Below are positions 39,680 through 47,020 of a stretch of DNA of 64,000 bases, one piece after another. Position 1 is the first letter of the stretch, and each line of letters starts with the position of its first letter. The notes under the pieces are model-generated. The model was given only the letters and a program-made list of their open reading frames with translations, was not told where the DNA came from and ran no database searches. The position numbers and the translations under genes are program-made. Source of the stretch: an uncultured Eubacteriales bacterium (GTDB lineage: Bacteria; Bacillota; Clostridia; Oscillospirales; Acutalibacteraceae); contig CAKSAP010000001.1 in NCBI GenBank assembly GCA_934436505.1, forward strand, positions 558,001-622,000. Reading direction: 5' to 3'.

Positions 39680-40010
39680 AAAAAGAGTATCCGTAAGGAT
39701 ACTCTTTTAATTTTATATCAAAACTGAATTTGAAGAAAAATTAAAAAATAAGAACAAATCAAGACGGAGAATCGAACTCATAGTCCATCTTTTGCGAAGC
39801 AAAAGGGACATAAAATACGGTATTTGCGAAGCAAATGAACAAGGCAGAGCCTTGTTGATTCTCCGGTGGATCACCAGAAAAAGAGTATCCGAAAGGATAC
39901 TCTTTTAATTTTATATAGAAGTTAAAACAGAAGAACAAATAAAAAAATAATAACAAATTAAAACGGAGAATCGAACTCATAGTCCATCTTTTGCGAAGCA
40001 AAAGGGACAT
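39660..40010 (+). repeat. Tandem duplication of the tRNA-Lys 3' end and its flank
   Basis: Two imperfect units about 197 bp apart (39660-39856 and 39857-40010). Each has the last 20 bases of tRNA-Lys including CCA (39660-39679; identical at 39857-39876), the 12-bp terminator hairpin, an A-rich spacer, an inverted partial T-arm (CGGAGAATCGAACTC at 39765-39779 and 39964-39978), and the palindrome CTTTTGCGAAGCAAAAG. Unit 1 has two extra hairpins (ATTTGCGAAGCAAAT; AACAAGGC-AGA-GCCTTGTT). The second tRNA piece lacks the 5' three quarters and cannot be functional. No ORF is supported here. Confidence 0.85.
39681..39713 (+). terminator. Terminator after tRNA-Lys
   Basis: Perfect 12-bp stem AAAAGAGTATCC (39681-39692) with 39697-39708, loop GTAA, then AATTTTAT. 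The same structure recurs at 39879-39912 behind the duplicated tRNA end. Confidence 0.9.
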
Positions 40011-40090
40011 AAGTCCTATCGGGCAGAGAAAAGTGAATAGTGAAGAGTGAAAAGAAGTGGGTGCTTCGCACGGATTGAAAAATATATCAT

Positions 40091-40200
40091 ACCGTAGGGA
40101 CAACCGCACATTCAGCCTCCCTTGTGTAAAGGGAGGTGCCGAACGAACGTGAGGCGGAGGGATTGTAAGGTTGATTTTATATGATTTTGTAAAAATCCCC
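40091..40200 (+). repeat. Modular hairpin repeat, copy 2 (truncated)
   Basis: Same family as copy 1, plus orientation, with the same lead-in (ACCGTAGGGACAACCGCA), H1 (CCTCCCTTGTGTAAAGGGAGG), H2 of type B (GCCGAACGAACGTGAGGC), and the core from GGAGGGATTGT through TGATTTTATATGATTTTG to AAAATCCC. It then diverges, so H3 and H4 are missing. A purine-rich tract (AGTGAATAGTGAAGAGTGAA, from 40032) lies upstream. Confidence 0.8.
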
Positions 40201-40233
40201 ACGCTGTGGGATATTCCTCCCTCCTCAGCGGTT

Positions 40234-40476
40234 TTACCACCGTTTTATCGGGCAGGCTTGCTTTTTGAACGCCGCACGGAACTCGACATAGCAGCCGCAT
40301 TTCATACAAACGCCCGAAATCAAGTGCTCGCAGGTCTTGCAAAATTCAATGCGTGAATTGTAGGTGCGTTCGTCCGCCCTGTCGCTTTCGGACAGCCTTT
40401 CAATTCGGCTTTTAATATCCTCATACACGTCAGCCTCGGCACTTTCACGAAGCAGACATCTTTTGCACTTTTCCAT
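40234..40476 (-). CDS. Small cysteine-rich protein (DUF6171-like)
   Basis: An 80-aa protein with six or more cysteines in paired form: CKRCLL near the start, then CKTCEHLISGVCMKCGCYVE and QACP near the end, with an acidic helical middle. The layout matches a clostridial zinc-binding family of unknown function (DUF6171). It starts one base after the arabinofuranosidase stop and should be translated from the same mRNA, though it has no evident functional link. Confidence 0.78.
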   Translation of the reverse strand: MEKCKRCLLRESAEADVYEDIKSRIERLSESDRADERTYNSRIEFCKTCEHLISGVCMKCGCYVEFRAAFKKQACPIKRW

Positions 40477-40477
40477 A

Positions 40478-41965
40478 TTATTTTATTACGAACTTCACAA
40501 TCGAGCAGGCGGGAATAGTGGCAATAAAGCCGTCGGCGGTCATTTCAAAATCGTCAAAAGCCTTTACAGTAACCCTCTCGCCGTTCTCAAAATCGTTCTT
40601 GTCGTGAATATCGCCCGTGAGGATTTCCGCCGTGATTTTTGTAACGCTTGTGTCGGCAACCTGACACTTGATTTCAACCGCTTCACTTGCCGAGCAGTTG
40701 GTAATCGTCGAATAAACAACGCCGTTTTCGTCAACCGAAGCCGATTCTGTCAGCTGTGGATATGCCTTTTTGTCGTTCATCTCCGAGGTCAGCTCCTTCG
40801 TTGTAAGAAACGAGCCGACGAGCGTGTTTTCTTGATGATCCTTATACATTTTGAAAATGTGATAGGTCGGTGTAAGCACCATTTTGTCGCCGTCCGTGAG
40901 GATAACCGCCTGCAAGACATTGACCGTCTGCGCAATGTTAGCCATCATAATTCTGTCGGCGTGCTTGTTGAAAATATTGAGCGTAAGACCTGCAACAACA
41001 GCGTCTCTCATTGTGCTTTGCTGATAGAGGAAGCCCGGATTTGTGCCCGGCTCGACGTCAAACCAAGTGCCCCATTCGTCAATGACAAGCTTAACTTTAT
41101 GGTCGGGCTTTACGCTGTCCATCATTTTGATATGATTGCTGACAAGCAGCTCCATTTCATAAGCCTTTGAAATTGTCGAGTCGTATTCAGCTACGTCGAA
41201 TTCGGTAGCCGAGCCCTTGTGATCCCAATTTCCCGTCGGCACGGTGTAATAGTGAAGCGCAAGTCCGTTTGCGTGGTACTTTACCTTGTCCATAACCTGC
41301 TTTGTCCAGTGATAGTTGTTGCCGTTAGGGCCGCAGGCAATACGGTTTATGTGATAGTTGGAGTCATAATCTCTGACATATGTGTTGTACCTTTTGAAAA
41401 GGTCGCCGTAGTATTCGGGGTCCATATTTCCGCCGCAGCCCCAGCTCTCGTTGCCGACGCCGAAATATTTGATTTTCCACGGCTCTTTGTGCCCGTTTTC
41501 AGCCCTCAATTCAGCCATAGGCGATACGCCGTCAAAGGTCATATATTCAACCCATTCGTTCATTTCCTCGACCGTACCCGAGCCGACATTTCCGTTTATG
41601 TAAGCGTCGCAGCCGAGCTGGCGGCAAAGCTCAAAAAACTCGTGCGTGCCGAACGAATTATCCTCGACGACACCGCCCCAATGGGTGTTTATCATCTTTT
41701 TTCTCTTGGATTTCTCGCCGATACCGTCCTTCCAATGATATTCGTCCGCAAAGCAGCCGCCCGGCCAACGCAAAACGGGTATTCCCATCTCTTTCAGGGC
41801 GTTTACAACATCGCAGCGCATACCGTTTATATTCGGAATATCCGAGTTTTCGCCGACATACATTCCGTCATAGATACATCTGCCGAGGTGCTCGCTGAAA
41901 TGACCGTAAATATCCTTGCTGATTTTGCTGATTTTCTGATTTGGGTTGATAAGATACTTTTCCAT
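40478..41965 (-). CDS. Alpha-L-arabinofuranosidase (GH51)
   Basis: Removes arabinose side chains from arabinoxylan or arabinan fragments; there is no signal peptide, so it acts inside the cell on imported oligosaccharides. The 495-aa protein has the GH51 N-terminus (GHFSEHLGRCIYDG), VLRWPGGCFAD, the acid/base Glu173 in GVGNESWGCGG, and the nucleophile Glu297 in VIDEWGTWFD, followed by a C-terminal beta domain. The start is ATG 41965 behind GGAG; the upstream frame overlaps the GH3 gene. It is in one operon with the GH3 enzyme. Confidence 0.95.
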   Translation of the reverse strand: MEKYLINPNQKISKISKDIYGHFSEHLGRCIYDGMYVGENSDIPNINGMRCDVVNALKEMGIPVLRWPGGCFADEYHWKDGIGEKSKRKKMINTHWGGVVEDNSFGTHEFFELCRQLGCDAYINGNVGSGTVEEMNEWVEYMTFDGVSPMAELRAENGHKEPWKIKYFGVGNESWGCGGNMDPEYYGDLFKRYNTYVRDYDSNYHINRIACGPNGNNYHWTKQVMDKVKYHANGLALHYYTVPTGNWDHKGSATEFDVAEYDSTISKAYEMELLVSNHIKMMDSVKPDHKVKLVIDEWGTWFDVEPGTNPGFLYQQSTMRDAVVAGLTLNIFNKHADRIMMANIAQTVNVLQAVILTDGDKMVLTPTYHIFKMYKDHQENTLVGSFLTTKELTSEMNDKKAYPQLTESASVDENGVVYSTITNCSASEAVEIKCQVADTSVTKITAEILTGDIHDKNDFENGERVTVKAFDDFEMTADGFIATIPACSIVKFVIK

Positions 41966-41981
41966 AAGGTTACTCCGTTTA

Positions 41982-44411
41982 TTATAAATTTTTACCCTTG
42001 TTTGTGCGAAGTGCCATATTAAGCACGTTTTCGGCACATCTTTGCATTTCTCCGAGAGTTATGCCGCCGTCCTTTTGATAGGTTTCAAGAAGCGTGCCGT
42101 CAGGCTCAAAGGACTTGCTCAAAGCGGTTTTGCCGCCGGGCATAAGCACGTCAACCTGCGCCCTTACCCTGTATGCGTTGCCGTTGAGCTCGGGGAATTC
42201 GGGGGAGGGGGCATAGCGCATCCACCAATCCGTCATAACTGCGCCGTCATAATTCCACTCGTTGCGAAGAACACAGGTGCAAAGCTCATAATTATAATGA
42301 CTCCACACGCCGTTTATCTTGTTATAGCTTGTCATTATGTTCAAGGGCTTAGCCTTTTTAACGCAAATTTCAAAGCCCTTTAGGTATATCTCCCTCAATG
42401 CTCTTTGTGAAACAACGGAATTGTTGTAGTTTCGGTTGTATTCCTGATTGTTGCACGCAAAATGCTTCGGGCAGGCACTTACGCCGTTTTTCTGTATTCC
42501 CAAAACGGTCGCCGTTGCCATTTCGCCCGATAAAACAGGATCCTCCGAATAATATTCAAAATTTCGTCCGCACAACGGGTTGCGGTGTATGTTCATTCCG
42601 GGCGCTAAAAGCACGTCCGAGCCTTTTTCGACCATTTCCTTGCCCATTTCATCAAAAAGGCTTTCGATAAGCTCCGTGTCCCAGGTGCAGGCAAGAGCCG
42701 TACCGCACGGCATAAGCGAGCAGGAGGTCAGAAGTCTTATGCCCGACGGGCCGTCGGTCGTGATAATCGGCGGAATACCTTTTTCACGCAAGGACTCGCT
42801 CACGCCACCGATAGCACCTGCGTTACCCTTTGCACCGAGCGAGGAGTTCATAGGTCCTTCGCCTCGAGTGATAAGCTCCAACTCGTCGGGACTTAATTGA
42901 GCGACAAAATCCGACATTTTCGCCTTGCCGTCACGCACATCACGGAGCTTTATGCTGCGGTCGCCCGTGTATTTTTGACCTTTCGGAAGCTCCTTGAGAA
43001 TTATATCACGGAGATTGGTTGTGCGATACGGAACGGGGGAAGGACAGGGTGTGATTTTGCCGTTTTCGACTTTATATGAAAGCCTGTCAAACTGCATAGA
43101 ATCAGGCACTGCGAGCATTTCGGAGAGCTGTTCGAGCACCTTTGTTTCGCTCTGTGTAAAGGAAAATGCCTTTACACAGGATTTGACACTTTTTCCGATG
43201 TAAAAATCATAATTTCCGCCCTCTGTAACATAGCAATTTCTGTTTCCTGTCGAGCCGTCGTCGTCAAAGGAAGCGAAAGAATATTCGTCGCAGGAAAGAG
43301 TGATAATTTCTTCCTCGTCAGGTGCTAAAAGCTTGGTCTTTTTGAACGCCGTGAGCACTTTTTTTGGCTTCGGCAGCTTTCCGAGGGGTGCACAAACGTA
43401 TAACTGAACAACCTCTCTGCCCGATACCTTGCCGATATTTTTTATTTTAACCTCGGCTGTGAACTTGCCGTCCGAGAAATCAGCGTTGATAATCTCCTGT
43501 GAAAATTCGGTGTAGGAAAGTCCGAAGCCGAACTCGTAAAGCACCTTTTCGGGACAGAAGGTCTCAAAATATCTGTAACCGACAAAAATATCCTCGGTGT
43601 ACTTGTTTTCGTCCTTGTTGCCGAAATTTTCAGATGATGGATAATCGTCATAGCGAAGAGCTATTGTGTCCGTGAGCTTTCCCGAGGGAGAAACCTTGCC
43701 CGAAAGCACGTCGCATACGGAATTACCGCTTTCCATACCGCCCTGCCAAACAAGCATAATCGAGGAAATGCGGTCTTTATACGAAGCGATTTTTTCGAAG
43801 TCAATCAGGCTTCCGATATTGAGCAAAAGCGTAACGCTCTTAAAATGCCTTGTAACAGAGTCGAGCAGTCTCGTTTCGGCGTCGGTCAGGTAATAGCTGC
43901 CCTTTTTAAGCACATTTTCCCTGTCCTCGCCTGCGGAACGGCCGATTATCACAAGAGCCTTTGTATTTCTCTCTGAGGCTCTTTTAACTTCGCTGTCCGA
44001 TATTTTCATTTCGGGGTAAAACCGTGGCCAATGCGCCCAAAAGCCCGGGTCAACCTTGTGGGTGTCGCTGAAAGTCTTGTACTTTTCTTTTAGCTGTAAA
44101 TCAATCTTAAACGGCTGTTCCGCCTCTATTGAGTCGATAAGACTTGTTTTATACGGCGTGCAAACATCTCCGCCCGAGCCGTTTCCGACAAAAAACCAAT
44201 CGTTCTGAACTCTGCCGAAAACCGCAACGGAGTCGTTTTGGCTAAACGGCAATGAGCCGTCATTTTTAAGCAAAACGCAGCCGTCCGCACCTGCCTTGCG
44301 AAGCAGGGGAACGATACACTCGTTTGCCTTTCCGCCCAAAACCGCCGCCGCTTGCTGCTGTGCCAATTCAGCACCCGACAGCTTGCGGATGATTTTATTG
44401 ATAATATTCAT
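41982..44411 (-). CDS. GH3 beta-glucosidase/xylosidase with inverted domain order
   Basis: An 809-aa family 3 glycoside hydrolase whose C-terminal-type domain comes first. Residues about 30-270 are the GH3_C alpha/beta sandwich (GADGCVLLKNDGSLPF, WQGGMESGNSVCDVLSGKV). About 290-400 is the fibronectin-III-like domain (VKNIGKVSGREVVQLYV-type pattern). About 530-780 is the catalytic barrel (ITTDGPSGIRL, LAPGMNIHRNPLCGRNFEYY, CPKHFACNNQEYNRN) with the nucleophile Asp728 in GAVMTDWW. The same inversion is known in Ruminococcus and Butyrivibrio enzymes. No signal peptide, so cytoplasmic. Substrate could be glucosides or xylosides. Confidence 0.92.
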   Translation of the reverse strand: MNIINKIIRKLSGAELAQQQAAAVLGGKANECIVPLLRKAGADGCVLLKNDGSLPFSQNDSVAVFGRVQNDWFFVGNGSGGDVCTPYKTSLIDSIEAEQPFKIDLQLKEKYKTFSDTHKVDPGFWAHWPRFYPEMKISDSEVKRASERNTKALVIIGRSAGEDRENVLKKGSYYLTDAETRLLDSVTRHFKSVTLLLNIGSLIDFEKIASYKDRISSIMLVWQGGMESGNSVCDVLSGKVSPSGKLTDTIALRYDDYPSSENFGNKDENKYTEDIFVGYRYFETFCPEKVLYEFGFGLSYTEFSQEIINADFSDGKFTAEVKIKNIGKVSGREVVQLYVCAPLGKLPKPKKVLTAFKKTKLLAPDEEEIITLSCDEYSFASFDDDGSTGNRNCYVTEGGNYDFYIGKSVKSCVKAFSFTQSETKVLEQLSEMLAVPDSMQFDRLSYKVENGKITPCPSPVPYRTTNLRDIILKELPKGQKYTGDRSIKLRDVRDGKAKMSDFVAQLSPDELELITRGEGPMNSSLGAKGNAGAIGGVSESLREKGIPPIITTDGPSGIRLLTSCSLMPCGTALACTWDTELIESLFDEMGKEMVEKGSDVLLAPGMNIHRNPLCGRNFEYYSEDPVLSGEMATATVLGIQKNGVSACPKHFACNNQEYNRNYNNSVVSQRALREIYLKGFEICVKKAKPLNIMTSYNKINGVWSHYNYELCTCVLRNEWNYDGAVMTDWWMRYAPSPEFPELNGNAYRVRAQVDVLMPGGKTALSKSFEPDGTLLETYQKDGGITLGEMQRCAENVLNMALRTNKGKNL

Positions 44412-44440
44412 ATTTCAGCCTCCGAAATAAGCTTTGTAAC

Positions 44441-44469
44441 AGTATAACACCATCCGTTTTAATGAACAA
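44441..44469 (-). promoter_or_regulatory. Promoter of the GH3-GH51 operon
   Basis: On the minus strand: TTGTTC (44469-44464), 17 bp, TATACT (44446-44441). It drives the two glycosidase genes away from the TetR gene. Confidence 0.65.
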
Positions 44470-44554
44470 GATTATTTTATATGTGCAATATGTACAAATA
44501 TCGGCAAGTGAATTTTCTATATTGTTGAAATTAGCGGCTTTTTTAGTTTTTTTC

Positions 44555-44622
44555 TTGTAATATCGGCTTATTTTATGATAAAATGATTAGGTGTATAAAG
44601 GCACGGCTGACAGTAATTGTCA
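44555..44622 (+). promoter_or_regulatory. tetR promoter with a palindromic site
   Basis: -35 TTGTAA (44555-44560), 18 bp, -10 TAAAAT (44579-44584). Downstream lies the palindrome TGACA-GTAAT-TGTCA (44608-44622), extended by GGC on one side and GCC on the other. It sits in the leader of the regulator gene, a fitting place for autorepression. Confidence 0.55.
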
Positions 44623-44653
44623 TATGCCATTCGGAACGATAAGGTGATAACTT

Positions 44654-45307
44654 TTGGATCTTAAAAAACACCATAAGCCGACGTTTGACAATATCTCAAG
44701 GGAAAAGCGTGAGAGGATTATAAACGTCGCAACAAAGGAGTTTGCGCTCAAGGGCTTTGAGAACGCAAATATCAATGATATTGCCAAAAAAGCACAGATA
44801 AGCGTCGGCTCGCTTTATAAGTATTTTGACAATAAGCAGGACTTGTTCCTGACCATAGTGAATTACAATATTGCGACTATGGACAATTTGCTCACGGCTC
44901 TTTCGCAGAGCGATGAGGATATACTTCTGAAGGTAGAGCAGATACTTCGCACAATTCAGAAGTATTCAAAGGAAAATGAGCTTATAATCAAGTTCTACAA
45001 CGTTATGACCAACGAGAGCAATCCACGCTTTGCAGGGTATTTCGCAAATGAAATGGAGTCTATGACGGCGAGGATTTATTATACGGCTATCGAGCAAGGC
45101 AAAAAGGCAGGCGACGTCAGAACGGATATTGATTCGGCGTTTGCGGCTTATCTTCTTGACAATATGTTTATGTCGCTTCAATTCTCCTATGCGTGCGATT
45201 ATTATAAGGAACGCTTTAAGATTTACGCAGGCGACAGCATACTTGAAAAGGACGATTTTGTTGTCGAGCAGTGCTTGAAATTTATTAAATCCGCACTGAA
45301 AAAATAA
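44654..45307 (+). CDS. TetR/AcrR family regulator
   Basis: A 217-aa one-component regulator. The N-terminal helix-turn-helix is typical (REKRERIINVATKEFALKGFENANINDIAKKAQISVGSLYKYFDNKQDLF, shown here only as its key elements: AQISVGSLYKYFDNK as recognition helix). The C-terminal ligand domain is not assigned. The start is TTG 44654 behind AAGGTGAT. It stands between a glycosidase operon and a sugar kinase/transporter pair, so a role in carbohydrate use is possible, although TetR regulators more often sense other small molecules. Confidence 0.88.
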   Translation: MDLKKHHKPTFDNISREKRERIINVATKEFALKGFENANINDIAKKAQISVGSLYKYFDNKQDLFLTIVNYNIATMDNLLTALSQSDEDILLKVEQILRTIQKYSKENELIIKFYNVMTNESNPRFAGYFANEMESMTARIYYTAIEQGKKAGDVRTDIDSAFAAYLLDNMFMSLQFSYACDYYKERFKIYAGDSILEKDDFVVEQCLKFIKSALKK

Positions 45308-45355
45308 AAGGCATTAAAAGGTATTTTTATATATTAGGGAAAAGGTGATTTTTCG

Positions 45356-46963
45356 ATGGCAGAAGGAAAATATGTAATAGCTTACGACATTGGAACAACG
45401 GGCGTTAAGACCTGTATTTTTTCCATCAGCGACAGGATTGAGCTTGTAGCGGCTCACAGCGAGGGATATAAGCTCTATGTTATGCCAAACGGCGGCGCAG
45501 AGCAGGACCCCGACGAGTGGTGGGAGGCTATGCGTAAGTGTACAAACCAAGTTATGAAAAAGTCCAAAATCAATAAGAAAAAGATTTCGGGCATTTCATT
45601 CTGTTCGCAGATGCAGGGCGTTGTGCTTGTTGACAAGGACGCAAAGGCGGTAAGACGTGCGTTCAGCTATATGGATCAGCGTGCAACGCAGGAGTTAAAG
45701 GACGGTATGGGCGGCGCACCGCAGATAGCAGGCGGTAATGCCGTTAAGGTGTTGAAGTCGCTTGCGATTACGGGTGCAGCACCGCTTTCGGTAAAAGATC
45801 CGATTTGGAAATATAAATGGACGCAGAACAACGAGCCGCAGAATTTCAGCAAGGTATATAAGTGGCTCGACGTCAAGGAATATCTTATTGCGAGAATGAC
45901 GGGCGAATTTGTTATGACTCACGACTCGGCTTTCTCGACAATGATTTACGACATTAAGAAAAAGACGTGGAGCAAGCAAATGTGCGATATGCTCGGCGTA
46001 AATATGAATCATCTTGCAAAAATCGTAAAATCCACCGATAAGGTCGGCGAGCTTACCGAAAAAGCGGCTAAGGAGCTCGGACTTGAAGAGGGTACGGCGG
46101 TGTTCGGCGGCGGCGGAGACGCTTCGCTTATCGGCGTCGGAGCAGGTGCTGTTGAGCTCGGCGACACGCATATTTATCAGGGTACATCGGGTTGGGTATC
46201 AACCGTTGTCGATAAGTCTATTGTCGATACAGCCTCAATGATAGCGGCTATTGTCGGTGCAAAGGACGGATATTACAACTACTTTGCGGAGCTTGAAACC
46301 GCAGGTAAATGCGTTGAGTGGGTAAAGGATCATCTTGCACTTGACGAAATTGACATATATCTTGATAAAAGCCACGATTTAAGACGTGGTAAGGGCGATA
46401 TTGAAAAGGTTTACACAAACCTGTTTGAATATATGGCGGCTGTAATCAGTGAAGTTCCGGCAGGCTCTAACGGAGTAATCTTTACCCCGTGGCTTCACGG
46501 AAACCGTTGTCCGTTTGAGGACCCGAACGCAAGGGGAATGTTCTTCAACATAAGCCTTGATACAGGAAAATCCGAAATGATAAGAGCCGTTTACGAGGGC
46601 GTTTGCTTCCATCTTCGTTGGTTCCTTGAAACGCAGGAGAAGAAGATAAAGACCTCTAAAACCTTGAGATTTGTCGGCGGCGGCGCACTTTCCGACGTTA
46701 CCTGTCAAATCCTCGCAGACTGCACGGGCAGAACGGTTGAAACGGTTGACAGTCCTCAGAATATAGGCGCAGTCGGTGCGGCAATCACAATAGCCGTCGG
46801 TACGGGAATTATCGACGATATAACACAGGCTAAAAAGCTTATTCCCGCAGCAAAAACCTTCATACCGGACTATTCGTTAAAGTCGGTATATGACAGAAAC
46901 TATGAAGCTTATGTAAATCTTTATAAGTCAAACAAGAAGATTTTTGCACTTCTTAACGGCTGA
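45356..46963 (+). CDS. FGGY-family carbohydrate kinase (xylulokinase-like)
   Basis: A 535-aa ATP-dependent sugar kinase. Seen: the phosphate-1 loop AYDIGTTGVKTCIF near residue 9, FCSQMQGVV with the substrate-contact region of xylulokinases, the second FGGY domain with GGGGDASLIGVGAG, HGNRCPFEDPNARG, and the adenosine motif FVGGGALSDV. It most resembles xylulokinases; D-xylulose from xylose or arabinose would suit the glycosidases next door. The exact sugar is not certain. A terminator follows before the transporter gene. Confidence 0.9.
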   Translation: MAEGKYVIAYDIGTTGVKTCIFSISDRIELVAAHSEGYKLYVMPNGGAEQDPDEWWEAMRKCTNQVMKKSKINKKKISGISFCSQMQGVVLVDKDAKAVRRAFSYMDQRATQELKDGMGGAPQIAGGNAVKVLKSLAITGAAPLSVKDPIWKYKWTQNNEPQNFSKVYKWLDVKEYLIARMTGEFVMTHDSAFSTMIYDIKKKTWSKQMCDMLGVNMNHLAKIVKSTDKVGELTEKAAKELGLEEGTAVFGGGGDASLIGVGAGAVELGDTHIYQGTSGWVSTVVDKSIVDTASMIAAIVGAKDGYYNYFAELETAGKCVEWVKDHLALDEIDIYLDKSHDLRRGKGDIEKVYTNLFEYMAAVISEVPAGSNGVIFTPWLHGNRCPFEDPNARGMFFNISLDTGKSEMIRAVYEGVCFHLRWFLETQEKKIKTSKTLRFVGGGALSDVTCQILADCTGRTVETVDSPQNIGAVGAAITIAVGTGIIDDITQAKKLIPAAKTFIPDYSLKSVYDRNYEAYVNLYKSNKKIFALLNG

Positions 46964-46978
46964 TTTTTATGAATTACA

Positions 46979-47006
46979 GGGCGGACCTAATATCCGCCCT
47001 TTTTTA
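46979..47006 (+). terminator. Terminator between kinase and transporter genes
   Basis: 7-bp stem GGGCGGA (46979-46985) with TCCGCCC (46993-46999), then TTTTTT. It lies 15 bases after the kinase stop and 14 before the transporter start, so readthrough or an unseen promoter must supply the downstream genes. Confidence 0.8.
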
Positions 47007-47020
47007 TTAGGGGGAATACT

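Noticed and set aside
39857..39876. Second tRNA gene
   Set aside because: Only the last 20 bases (part of the T-arm, acceptor 3' strand, CCA) are present; there is no 5' acceptor, D-arm or anticodon arm.
39759..40010. CRISPR-like array
   Set aside because: Only two units about 199 bp apart with long internal similarity; no regular short repeats, spacers or cas genes.
40364..41170. 268-codon plus-strand frame antisense to the GH51 gene
   Set aside because: It mirrors the coding strand of a clear GH51 gene, has no family pattern and no ribosome site.
41219..42022. 267-codon plus-strand frame antisense to GH51
   Set aside because: Same reason: a long antisense shadow produced by codon bias of the real gene.
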